Source: Mycobacteriaceae bacterium (GTDB lineage: Bacteria; Actinomycetota; Actinomycetes; Mycobacteriales; Mycobacteriaceae). Taken from it: a stretch of 13,151 nucleotides of DNA. Below, piece by piece: positions 1 to 6,746 of the stretch. The position numbers and the translations under genes are program-made. The stretch's first letter is position 1, and each line of letters begins with the position of its first letter. The stretch is taken from positions 1-13,151 of the forward strand of contig JAFAWC010000387.1 in assembly GCA_019242135.1 (NCBI GenBank). The letters are read 5' to 3'. Under the pieces are notes generated by a model, which made no database searches, had not been told where the DNA came from, and was given only the letters and a program-made list of their open reading frames with translations.

Positions 1-384
1 GAGGCGGCGGCGGACGCGTTGCGCATGGAGCTGACGCCGTGGAACATCGCGGTGGTGGTCGTCGAGCCCGCCCAAACCGACACCGACATGTGGCGTACCG
101 CTGACGCGATGGTGGACGACACCGTCGCGGAGATGACCGACGACGCCCGACGGCTCTACGACAAACACCTTGCGGGGCTGAAGAAGTCGATCCCGATGTC
201 GCAGAAAATCGCCGTTCCGCCTGAGAAGGTCTCTGCAGTGGTCGAGCACGCGCTCACCACCCGTCGTCCGCGCGCCCGCTACGTGGTCGGGCTGATGCCA
301 AAAGCGCAGTTGGCGTTGATCTCCCCATTGCCGACCGGCATCCGCGATCGGGTGCTGCGCGGGGTGACCAAGCAGCCGGGCTGA
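1..384 (+). CDS. Short-chain dehydrogenase/reductase, C-terminal part (5' end outside window)
   Basis: The reading frame is open from base 1, so the start lies upstream; the first Met (base 19) is internal. The visible 127 residues match the C-terminal part of classical SDR NAD(P)-dependent oxidoreductases. A helix of the form ADALRMELTPWNIAVVVVEP is the segment that follows the catalytic YxxxK, and the PAQTDTDMW stretch is the usual substrate-loop start after the last Rossmann strand. The cofactor glycine motif and the catalytic Tyr/Lys are not in the window, so substrate and cofactor preference cannot be read. The next gene starts 8 nt after the stop on the same strand, which suggests one transcript. 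The SDR call is secure; the exact enzyme is unknown. Confidence 0.85.
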   Translation, partial: EAAADALRMELTPWNIAVVVVEPAQTDTDMWRTADAMVDDTVAEMTDDARRLYDKHLAGLKKSIPMSQKIAVPPEKVSAVVEHALTTRRPRARYVVGLMPKAQLALISPLPTGIRDRVLRGVTKQPG

Positions 385-392
385 GCCCCGCC

Positions 393-1154
393 GTGGCCGA
401 CTTCGTCAAGCGGAATCCCTCCGCGCCCGATGGGTTCTTCGCCTGCGAAGCCGCGGGTCTTGCGTGGCTCGGCGCAGTGGACGGTGGTGTGCCCTGTGCG
501 CGGGTCATCCGGTACGACGACGCAGGCCTGACGCTGCGCCGGCTGACATCCGTTGCACCGTCACCGGATGCCGCGCGGGAATTCGGGGTGCGGCTCGCGG
601 TCACCCACGACTCAGGCGCGGCGGGTTTCGGCGCTGCACCGGAGGGCTGGACGAAGCACGGCTTCTTCGGGCCGATGTCGCAGCCGCTGCCGATGTCGTT
701 GACCCCGCATGACTCATGGGGTGAGTTCTATGCGGTCGAGCGACTGACGCCGATGGCGGAACGCGCGGCATCGCGGCTGTCGGCCAATGGCCGCGAACTG
801 ATGTCCGCTGTGGTAAAGCGTTGCGCTGCCGGAGACTTCGACACGGGCGACGGTCCCGTCCGGCTGCACGGCGACCTGTGGAGTGGGAACGTCATGTGGA
901 CCCCGGCAGGTGCGGTGCTCATCGATCCCGCTGCACACGGTGGTCATCGCGAAACCGACCTGGCGATGCTCGCGTTGTTCGGCTGTCCCTATCTGTCCGA
1001 TGTCATTGAGGGCTATCAATCCGCGTGGAAGCTGTCGGCGGGTTGGGAGCGCCGGGTCGGGCTGCATCAGCTGTACCCGCTGCTGGCCCACGTCGTGCTG
1101 TTCGGCGGCGGGTACGCCCGGCAGGCCGAAGCGGCTGCTCGAAGTGTCAGTTGA
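393..1154 (+). CDS. Fructosamine kinase family protein (aminoglycoside-phosphotransferase fold), short form
   Basis: The 253-residue product belongs to the fructosamine/ketosamine-3-kinase family, which phosphorylates glycated amines. The catalytic-loop motif HGDLWSGNV (residues 159-167, Asp161) and the metal-binding segment IDPAAHGGHRETD (177-189, Asp178) are intact. The protein begins almost at FVKRN (residues 4-8), the strand carrying the lysine, so the N-terminal strands and glycine-rich turn found in roughly 290-residue family members are absent. No ATG, GTG or TTG in the same frame between base 303 and the GTG at 393 would add them, and the previous gene ends at 384. The GTG start has only a weak ribosome site and is probably coupled to the dehydrogenase. 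The family call is firm; activity on fructosamines is inferred. Confidence 0.85.
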   Translation: MADFVKRNPSAPDGFFACEAAGLAWLGAVDGGVPCARVIRYDDAGLTLRRLTSVAPSPDAAREFGVRLAVTHDSGAAGFGAAPEGWTKHGFFGPMSQPLPMSLTPHDSWGEFYAVERLTPMAERAASRLSANGRELMSAVVKRCAAGDFDTGDGPVRLHGDLWSGNVMWTPAGAVLIDPAAHGGHRETDLAMLALFGCPYLSDVIEGYQSAWKLSAGWERRVGLHQLYPLLAHVVLFGGGYARQAEAAARSVS

Positions 1155-1232
1155 ACGCCAGCCAGCTGCACGCGCTCGTGCGAGTCACACAAGCATCGAT
1201 CGGGATTTCACCAACAATAGCCTCAACATTCA

Positions 1233-1258
1233 CACTGCCAATGAGCGTAACGGCACTG
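1233..1258. terminator. Possible weak hairpin between convergent genes
   Basis: The 171-nt gap between the kinase stop and the transpeptidase stop (1155-1325) is AT-richer than the flanking genes and holds no convincing gene. It contains CACTGCC (1233-1239) and GGCACTG (1252-1258), which pair with one mismatch around a 12-nt loop. No clear T-tract follows on either strand. It could be a bidirectional terminator for the two converging genes, or chance. Confidence 0.25.
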
Positions 1259-1325
1259 TTGCGATTCTGTATCGGTCGAATTGCCTTCTGCCGCTGCTGG
1301 TTTGCCCTGATGACGGTGGGTTCAG

Positions 1326-2291
1326 TTAGATCTGCCAGTCCTGGCTACCGTCGTTTCGCGGGTAGCTGCCGACCGAGTTCATCACCACGATGGGGTCGCC
1401 GATGCCGAAGTTGTTGTAGAACCACCGTGCGTTGGATGGGCTGATGTTGATGCAGCCGTGGCTCACGTTGCGCTGGCCCTGATCGGCCACCGACCACGGC
1501 GCGCTGTGGACGAAGTTGCCGCTGTTGTCGAATTGCACCGCCAACTTGACGTGAACGTTGTAGCCGTCCGGCGAGCCTTCGGACACTCCGTACGTCGCGG
1601 AATCCATATCGATGTCGGCGAACTTATCCTGAACGTAGTACGTGCCGTTGGGGGTGTCGTGACCCGGCTTACCCATCGATATCGGAAATACCTGCTCCAC
1701 ATTGCCGTTGCGGGTGATGGTCATCTGGTGGGTGGCGTTGTCGGCGGTGGCGATCAACGCGTCTCCGGTGGAGAAGCTGGACTTGGTCCCTGCCGCATCG
1801 ATATTCACGGTGGTGTGGTCCGGCCAGAAGTCCAGCGGGCGCCAACGTACCTGCCTGTCGCTCATCCAGTAGAACTTTCCCGGGACCGGCGGGTTCGACT
1901 CGATGTGGATCGCAGCCTCGGCCATCGGCCGGTCGGTGACCGGCGCAGCGAAGTTGATAATGATCGGCTTGGCCACCCCAACCGTGGCTCCGTTGGACGG
2001 ATTGATGGTCGGTGCGCTGAATGGCGTTGTGCCGTCGACGGGTTCGGTGTTTTGACCAGGGGGCGTCTCCTCCGGAGGGGTGGCAGGAGACGGGGCTGCC
2101 GGATCGGCCGCCGGCGCCGGGTCACTCGGCGCTGCCGCCTGGTCAATGACTTCGGCCGGCGCGGGTGTGGTCCCGGGAGGAACTTCGGATTCCGAGTCGG
2201 CCAGCACGGGTGCCTTCGCCCCGATCGTGGCAGCGACAATCGTCAGTGCAGCCAGTGCCGTAGCTGCGCGAATTCCCAGCGGGCTTCTCAT
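1326..2291 (-). CDS. L,D-transpeptidase (YkuD domain, one Ig-like domain), exported
   Basis: The 321-residue product is a peptidoglycan L,D-transpeptidase forming 3-3 cross-links outside the membrane. Residues 1-31 are a signal peptide (hydrophobic run 9-25, likely cut after VLA); there is no lipobox. Residues 32-90 are a Pro/Ala/Glu-rich wall-spanning linker. Residues 93-175 fit the mycobacterial Ig-like domain, and 178-306 the YkuD domain with His262, His278 and nucleophile Cys280 in SHGCIN. The 59-residue gap between Thr221-region strands and Cys280 is normal for the family. The ATG at 2291 is preferred over the GTG at 2297 because AGGGAGG ends 6 nt before it, while it abuts the GTG directly. 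Single-Ig architecture is like LdtMt1/LdtMt4, but which paralogue it matches cannot be decided here. It is the beta-lactam (carbapenem) target class in mycobacteria. Confidence 0.95.
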   Translation of the reverse strand: MRSPLGIRAATALAALTIVAATIGAKAPVLADSESEVPPGTTPAPAEVIDQAAAPSDPAPAADPAAPSPATPPEETPPGQNTEPVDGTTPFSAPTINPSNGATVGVAKPIIINFAAPVTDRPMAEAAIHIESNPPVPGKFYWMSDRQVRWRPLDFWPDHTTVNIDAAGTKSSFSTGDALIATADNATHQMTITRNGNVEQVFPISMGKPGHDTPNGTYYVQDKFADIDMDSATYGVSEGSPDGYNVHVKLAVQFDNSGNFVHSAPWSVADQGQRNVSHGCINISPSNARWFYNNFGIGDPIVVMNSVGSYPRNDGSQDWQI

Positions 2292-2297
2292 TCGCAC

Positions 2298-2304
2298 CCT
2301 CCCT
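2298..2304 (-). promoter_or_regulatory. Ribosome binding site of the L,D-transpeptidase
   Basis: On the minus strand this reads AGGGAGG, 6 nt before the ATG at 2291. It is adjacent to the GTG at 2297, which rules that codon out as the main start. Confidence 0.75.
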
Positions 2305-2345
2305 GTGTGATACCGGCGCCCCGGCGCGGCCCGTGTGCACTGGGG

Positions 2346-2443
2346 CTAACTGGCAAGGACACCAAAATGATCGCTGTTCTAACTGGGAGGCATTAACGTG
2401 CGGCACAACGAATGAAATACGAATCAGATACAAATTGGCGCCA
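2346..2443. other. AT-richer intergenic segment with an 8-bp direct repeat and an 8-bp palindrome
   Basis: Between the transpeptidase start and the hydrolase start (2292-2519), CTAACTGG occurs at 2346-2353 and again at 2379-2386, 33 bp apart (three helical turns). The perfect palindrome TGGCGCCA lies at 2436-2443. A good ribosome site, GGGAGG (2385-2390), stands 7 nt before a GTG at 2398 that opens only a five-codon frame (MRHNE). That frame ends in TGA overlapping an ATG at 2412 in the hydrolase frame. Third-codon-position GC is low until about 2520 in every frame, so protein coding here is doubtful. These may be regulatory sites of the divergent pair. Confidence 0.3.
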
Positions 2444-2507
2444 TGTCAGAGCTTCGTGCCCCGTTACGGATTGCACCCACCGGTCTCGGTTACGGCGGGA
2501 CGCCGCG

Positions 2508-2513
2508 TACGTT
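2508..2513 (+). promoter_or_regulatory. -10 element (TACGTT) for a leaderless hydrolase transcript
   Basis: TACGTT fits the mycobacterial TANNNT -10 pattern and ends 6 nt before the GTG at 2520. Transcription starting at the usual distance would begin on the G of that GTG. No -35 consensus is evident at the usual spacing. Confidence 0.5.
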
Positions 2514-2519
2514 GATGCT

Positions 2520-4760
2520 GTGTCGCTAGTTAACACGGCTCTGTTGCCGCTCCGGATCGCCCGCCACATCGCCGGTGCAGTGCTCGACGTCGTCACGCCG
2601 TCCCCACTGCCAGTCGGCGAGCCTGTCGTCGTCGGCGGGATGCCCGAGGGTGTGCCGCCGGCGGCCACGCGGTCAGAGCCAACCCTGCCCGCGCCGGCGG
2701 GATGGCCGTTCGGCGAGCAGTTCCCGCGCACGTGTGGCACGAGCCGGGTGGCCGGGGGCGCGCTGTTCTGGACGGATTTCATCTACGACGATCACGGCGC
2801 AACCGGCATCCTCGTCGATGTCCCGACCGGGGGGCTGGCGCCGCCGCGGGGCACCTACATCTACCCGCCCGGGCCGGCTGCCCGCAACGGCGCCGACATC
2901 TTTCGGGTCGGCATCGGACTCACGGAGACCGACAGCTGGTGGCGTATCGACTGGAACACGTTGATCGATCCATCGGTACCCATCGGGCTGTTCACGTTCA
3001 ACACCAACAGCGGTCGCGCCGGCACCGACCAATGGCCCGCAGGGGCGCGCGTGCGCTCGGCCGACATCGACCTGGCGCTACTGATCTCCGCCGCGGGCGC
3101 GTCCCTGATCGACCCGGTCAGCGGCACCGGCACTGCCGTCGAGCACTCGGTGGACACGGACTCGCGCTCGTTTCTGGCGCGGGTACCGCGCTCACTGGTC
3201 GAACCGACCGGGACGTGGACGGTTCGGATGGGCGCCGGGCTGGCCAACGAGAGCGGCGACGGGTTCGCGGACGTGCACGGCGGCGCGCTGCCCGGGCAGC
3301 CCCGGATCTACAACGTCGCGTTTCGCACCCATGCGCAGGAGACAGCGCTTTTGAACCTGTGGTCGGATGCCGCGCAAGCGGACGCTCTGAGCCACGGCGA
3401 CGTGTCGAGATTCTCGGTGGCCGTGGCGTGGGATCGGCTGGCCGCCGGCTCTGCCACCGACGAGCCGGTGGTGACCGGCAGCTCGATTCGCTGGTACGTG
3501 TCATCAGCTGACCTGGGTCAGGGCGTCGCCGCTACTAACATTTTGAGCACCAAGCCGCAGTTCCTCGGCCGGGTGCAGCCTTACTCGGTGTGCTTACCGA
3601 CGACGTATGAGCCGGGACAAAAGCTGCCGCTGACCCTGCTGCTGCATTCGCTGGCGTTAGGGCAGAACCAGTTCACGGTGATCGATCCCCGGCTGTTGCA
3701 GGAGGTCTGCGAGCGGAGGAACTCGGTGGTGGTGACGCCGCTGGCCCGCGGACCGTCCTGCTGGTACTTCGACGAGGGAGAGCTCGACGTGTGGGAGGTG
3801 TGGGCGCGGGTGGCCGAACAACTCGGCGCCGATCCCACCCGCACCGTCGTCACCGGCTACTCGATGGGCGGCTATGCGGCCTACAAGTTCGGGCTGAGCT
3901 ATCCGGAGGTGTTCGGGCAGGCCGTCGTGCTGGCCGGGCCGCCGGCCTGCGGGGTCAAGCTCCCGCCGGACATTGACATCGCGGCCAATCTCGATCCCGC
4001 TTCGCACTGCGGAGCAGAGGGTGACACGTACAAGCTGCTGGAGAACGCCCGCTGGCTTCCCTTCGTCATCGCCCACGGCATGCTCGACGAGCTGGTGCCC
4101 TATCTCGGTGTGGTGCAGCAGGCGCTGGGACTGGACCGGCTCGGTTACCGATACCGGTTCACCAGTTACCTTCTCGAGGACCACATCGTGTTCGCGGTGC
4201 AGGACAGGTTCGAGGATCCGATCTCGCACATGAGCATGGGATTGCGCCAACCGGACCCGGGGCACATCACCTTCGCGTGGTATCCGCAGCTGGTGCGATC
4301 CGAGCTCGGTATCGGCCCGCACCGCGTGTGGTGGTTGTCAGACCTGAAGGCCGACGCCGGGGTGACGGCGCGGCGGGGCGCATTGGCCAAGGTCGACGCG
4401 CGCTCGCATGCGCGGCCCGACCCGGTCCGCACGGTGCGCCGGCATGGCAGCTTTCTGCCGCACCTGATCCCGACCCCCGGGGTCGTCGTCGAGCAGACGT
4501 GGGTTGGCGGGAGTGCCGCTCCGCCGCAGCCGTATCTGACGCTGGATCTCAGCGGGGTGGGCTCGCTGACTCTGGACGTCGCGCGCGCCGGACTTGCCTC
4601 CCTTGCGGTGTCGACGATAGCGGTGTCGACCGATGTGGTGGTGACGGTCACGCTTGCTGCTCTGCCGGCAGGCGTGGAGGTGTCCTTGGACGGCAATAAG
4701 AGTGAGGCGACGGTGGTGGTGGAGGTCGGGCGCCATCAGATTGTGTTGAAGAGGACGTGA
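2520..4760 (+). CDS. Large multidomain alpha/beta-hydrolase (prolyl-oligopeptidase/esterase-like) with DOMON-like N-terminal region
   Basis: The 746-residue product has three visible parts. Residues 75-270 are beta-rich with the pattern DDHGATG, GTYIYPP, NGADIFRVGI, resembling the C-terminal DOMON-like binding module of glucodextranases; this is a resemblance, not a proven match. Residues 345-620 are an alpha/beta-hydrolase: nucleophile Ser448 in GYSMGG, probable acid Asp523 in HGMLDELVP, probable base His555 in LLEDH. Residues 640-746 are beta-strand-rich with no recognised domain. No signal peptide or lipobox is visible. The frame extends up to an ATG at 2412, but codon usage there is not coding-like, and the GTG at 2520 has a correctly spaced -10, so 2520 is chosen. 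The substrate is unknown; a carbohydrate or lipid ester is a guess. The small HNH gene follows on the same strand after 84 nt. Confidence 0.8.
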   Translation: MSLVNTALLPLRIARHIAGAVLDVVTPSPLPVGEPVVVGGMPEGVPPAATRSEPTLPAPAGWPFGEQFPRTCGTSRVAGGALFWTDFIYDDHGATGILVDVPTGGLAPPRGTYIYPPGPAARNGADIFRVGIGLTETDSWWRIDWNTLIDPSVPIGLFTFNTNSGRAGTDQWPAGARVRSADIDLALLISAAGASLIDPVSGTGTAVEHSVDTDSRSFLARVPRSLVEPTGTWTVRMGAGLANESGDGFADVHGGALPGQPRIYNVAFRTHAQETALLNLWSDAAQADALSHGDVSRFSVAVAWDRLAAGSATDEPVVTGSSIRWYVSSADLGQGVAATNILSTKPQFLGRVQPYSVCLPTTYEPGQKLPLTLLLHSLALGQNQFTVIDPRLLQEVCERRNSVVVTPLARGPSCWYFDEGELDVWEVWARVAEQLGADPTRTVVTGYSMGGYAAYKFGLSYPEVFGQAVVLAGPPACGVKLPPDIDIAANLDPASHCGAEGDTYKLLENARWLPFVIAHGMLDELVPYLGVVQQALGLDRLGYRYRFTSYLLEDHIVFAVQDRFEDPISHMSMGLRQPDPGHITFAWYPQLVRSELGIGPHRVWWLSDLKADAGVTARRGALAKVDARSHARPDPVRTVRRHGSFLPHLIPTPGVVVEQTWVGGSAAPPQPYLTLDLSGVGSLTLDVARAGLASLAVSTIAVSTDVVVTVTLAALPAGVEVSLDGNKSEATVVVEVGRHQIVLKRT

Positions 4761-4844
4761 TCCGATAGCCGCTGGTATGCGTGGCTGCTGCGACAAGCTG
4801 CGACCGGTTAGTGGATTGTCGGTGCCTTGTGGGATCGTGCGGTC

Positions 4845-5414
4845 ATGAGACGCACGACGGCTTTCACCTCGGTCTTCGCTGTGTCGGTGATCATCGCGCT
4901 GGTCGTCGGCTGCACTCCGACGGCTGCGGCGCAGGTGGCGGTCGGACCGGGGCCGACGGACTACACCGTGCAAGCCCAACCCGCGCCGGGCAGCTGCCAC
5001 TACCGAACTGCTGCGAACGGCGAGACGCTGCCCGACCCGGCCTGCACACCGGGAGCGACGAACCCCAAGGTCACCCAGGACACGTTGGACACCACGATCT
5101 GTCGTACCGGGTACACAAAGTCGATCCGCCCGTCGAAGAAGATCACCGAAGCCGAAAAGCAGGCCAACGCGGCGGCGTACGGCTACACCGGACCGCTCTC
5201 GGGTGTGGAGTTCGATCACCTGGTGCCGCTGGAGGTGGGCGGTGACCCGAACGATCCCCGCAATCTGTGGGTGGAGCCAGGGGCGTCGCCCAACCCGAAG
5301 GACGGGGTGGAGTCGCAGCTGCACGACCTGGTGTGCGCGCGGGCGGTGCCGCTGGCAGCCGCGCAGCAGGCGATCGCCGATGACTGGACGACCGCTCTTG
5401 CGGCTGTCCGCTGA
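4845..5414 (+). CDS. Small HNH-motif protein with lipoprotein signal
   Basis: The 189-residue product starts with a signal peptide (MRRTT, then hydrophobic residues 10-22) and a lipobox VVGC with Cys23, so it is probably anchored outside the membrane. The mature part contains VEFDHLVPLEVGGDPNDPRN (121-140) and LW directly after it. This is the conserved core of a compact HNH-endonuclease-like family: Asp124, His125, Asn140, with His160 as a candidate third ligand. Cys51, Cys67, Cys86 and Cys164 could form disulfides. An in-frame GTG at 4827 would put six polar residues before the signal, so the ATG is preferred. Nuclease activity outside the cell is inferred from the motif only. It converges on the pirin gene with a 32-nt gap. 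Confidence 0.85.
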   Translation: MRRTTAFTSVFAVSVIIALVVGCTPTAAAQVAVGPGPTDYTVQAQPAPGSCHYRTAANGETLPDPACTPGATNPKVTQDTLDTTICRTGYTKSIRPSKKITEAEKQANAAAYGYTGPLSGVEFDHLVPLEVGGDPNDPRNLWVEPGASPNPKDGVESQLHDLVCARAVPLAAAQQAIADDWTTALAAVR

Positions 5415-5446
5415 TACTCAGGTAGCCGGCCCGCGGACCGACCGTG

Positions 5447-6208
5447 TCATGCCGCCAGCCCGGCGGCCATCTCCCACACCAGGATTTCGGCCGGCTCGAC
5501 GGCTGTGACGCGTTGGCCGCCGGACGCGGTGAAGCGCACGGCATCACCCTCGGTGAGCTCGCCGGCGCCTTCCAACGTGACGCGGCCACGCGCCACGAAC
5601 AGGTGAAGATAGGGCGCCTGCGGCAACTCAACGCTGTCGCCGACGGACAGCCGCGCGCCGTGCAGCGCGGCGTAGCGGTTGTGAATCGTGATCGCCGACC
5701 TGTCGCGGTGCTCGGGCATGCCGGAGGCGATCGTCACGAGTCCGCCGCGCAGCAGCTCGTCGTCGATTTCGAGCTGCTGGTACCCGGGAGTGATGCCCGC
5801 CTCGTCGGGCACGACCCACATCTGCACGAAGTGGACCGGCTCGGAATGTGATTCGCCGCCCGTGAGCCGCCACGAGTCGTTCTTCTCCGAGTGCAAGATC
5901 CCGGTGCCTGCCGACATGCGCTGGGCCAGGCCCGGGTAGATCACGCCGGCATGACCTGTCGAGTCCTGGTGAACCAGCGACCCGCGCAGCACCCACGTGA
6001 CGATCTCCATGTCGCGGTGGGGGTGGGTCTCAAAGCCGGTCCCCGGCTTGACGATGTCGTCGTTGTTGACCAGGAGCAGACCGTGGTGGGTGTTGTCGGG
6101 ATCGTAGTGCTGGCCGAACGAGAACGAATGCTTGGAGTCCAGCCAGGAGATCTTCGTCGCGGCACGCTCGGCCGCACGCCTGATGTCGATGACGGGGGCA
6201 GTGGTCAT
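5447..6208 (-). CDS. Pirin family protein (bicupin, YhhW/quercetinase-like)
   Basis: The 253-residue product is a pirin-family bicupin. The N-terminal cupin carries the metal site His62, His64 (THPHRD), His106 and Glu108 (ILHSEKN); the 44-residue step between His62 and His106 equals that of the E. coli quercetinase YhhW. The C-terminal cupin (about 145-245) lacks ligands, as usual. Members are cytosolic metal-dependent dioxygenase-like proteins with poorly known natural substrates. The ATG at 6208 has AGGAG 5 nt upstream; longer frames to 6262 would run through that site. It diverges from a MarR gene with a palindrome between, suggesting control by that repressor. From memory it corresponds to M. 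tuberculosis Rv0181c, next to sigG there. Confidence 0.93.
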   Translation of the reverse strand: MTTAPVIDIRRAAERAATKISWLDSKHSFSFGQHYDPDNTHHGLLLVNNDDIVKPGTGFETHPHRDMEIVTWVLRGSLVHQDSTGHAGVIYPGLAQRMSAGTGILHSEKNDSWRLTGGESHSEPVHFVQMWVVPDEAGITPGYQQLEIDDELLRGGLVTIASGMPEHRDRSAITIHNRYAALHGARLSVGDSVELPQAPYLHLFVARGRVTLEGAGELTEGDAVRFTASGGQRVTAVEPAEILVWEMAAGLAA

Positions 6209-6213
6209 GCTCA

Positions 6214-6218
6214 CTCCT
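6214..6218 (-). promoter_or_regulatory. Ribosome binding site of the pirin gene
   Basis: Minus-strand AGGAG, 5 nt before the ATG at 6208; it fixes that codon as the start. Confidence 0.75.
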
Positions 6219-6264
6219 GTGGTCGAGGCCAGCGTAAGTCGGGCCGGCACTGGACACCACAACG

Positions 6265-6282
6265 TAGATGATGTGTCATGTA
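6265..6282. promoter_or_regulatory. Candidate MarR operator (18-bp imperfect palindrome)
   Basis: TAGATGATGTGTCATGTA has 7-bp arms that pair at six of seven positions around a TGTG centre. It lies in the 79-bp gap between the divergent pirin and marR genes, just before the marR start. Size and position are typical for a MarR dimer site controlling itself and its divergent neighbour. Binding is inferred. Confidence 0.5.
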
Positions 6283-6287
6283 TTCCG

Positions 6288-6746
6288 ATGTGGTTGACCG
6301 ACGAGCAGCAGCGGGTGTGGCGCGGATACCTCGCGATGGTCGGGGGCCTGGAAGCGGCGATGAATCGGCAGTTGCAGCGCGACTGCGGCCTGTCGCTGGC
6401 CGACTACGAGGTGCTGGTCCGGCTGTCTGAGCGGGGACCGCAGCGGGTCTACGAGGTGGCCGAGGCGCTGAGCTGGGAGCAGAGCCGGTTGTCTCATCAG
6501 CTGCGTCGGATGCGCGATCGCGGGCTGCTCATCCGGCGCGCCAGCCGCGATGACCGGCGCGGCGCCACGATCGACATCACATCGGCGGGCAGCGCGGCGC
6601 TGCGCGATGCCGCGCCGGGCCATGCCGATCTGGTCCGCGCCACGGTGTTCGACGGGATGAGCGCAGCCGAACTGCAGGCGGTCGGTTCGCTGATCGATCG
6701 CGTGTTGGGCCGGTTGGCTACCAGTCCGCCTCGTCGTAGCGGATGA
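6288..6746 (+). CDS. MarR family transcriptional regulator
   Basis: The 152-residue product is a winged-helix MarR regulator: dimerisation helix at 3-33, helix-turn-helix about 52-76 with recognition helix WEQSRLSHQLRRM (63-75), and wing with the conserved DDRRGATIDIT (88-98). The start WLTDEQQRVWRGYL is the common N-terminus of actinobacterial members. ATG 6288 is preferred; a GTG at 6273 would add MSCIP and overlap the candidate operator. Neither has a strong ribosome site. It faces away from pirin, so it likely represses pirin and itself. Its last 29 bp overlap the 3' end of the convergent alcohol dehydrogenase, making antisense interference possible. The ligand is unknown. Confidence 0.92.
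   Translation: MWLTDEQQRVWRGYLAMVGGLEAAMNRQLQRDCGLSLADYEVLVRLSERGPQRVYEVAEALSWEQSRLSHQLRRMRDRGLLIRRASRDDRRGATIDITSAGSAALRDAAPGHADLVRATVFDGMSAAELQAVGSLIDRVLGRLATSPPRRSG

Noticed and set aside
1458..2396. Long open frame on the plus strand across the transpeptidase gene
   Set aside because: It is antisense to a clear L,D-transpeptidase, is rich in Arg/Gly/Val as mirror frames are in high-GC DNA, and shows no domain.
2412..2519. N-terminal extension of the hydrolase from ATG 2412
   Set aside because: Codon usage is not coding-like until about 2520, there is no ribosome site for ATG 2412, and the -10 at 2508 predicts a start at 2520.
2443..2529. A 28-codon frame starting at ATG 2443 and overlapping the hydrolase GTG start
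   Set aside because: Third-position GC is only about 64%, no ribosome site or TANNNT at the right distance precedes it, and no family is recognised.
4791..4821. Inverted repeat CGACAA/TTGTCG upstream of the HNH gene
   Set aside because: Arms are only 6 bp with a 19-nt loop and no further pairing, which is likely by chance in this composition.
4338..5324. Long open frame on the minus strand across the hydrolase end and the HNH gene
   Set aside because: It spans two well-supported genes on the other strand and has Arg/His-rich shadow composition with no motif.
5415..5446. Possible terminator in the gap between the HNH and pirin genes
   Set aside because: GC-rich partial symmetry around CCGCGG does not form a continuous stem and no T-tract follows.
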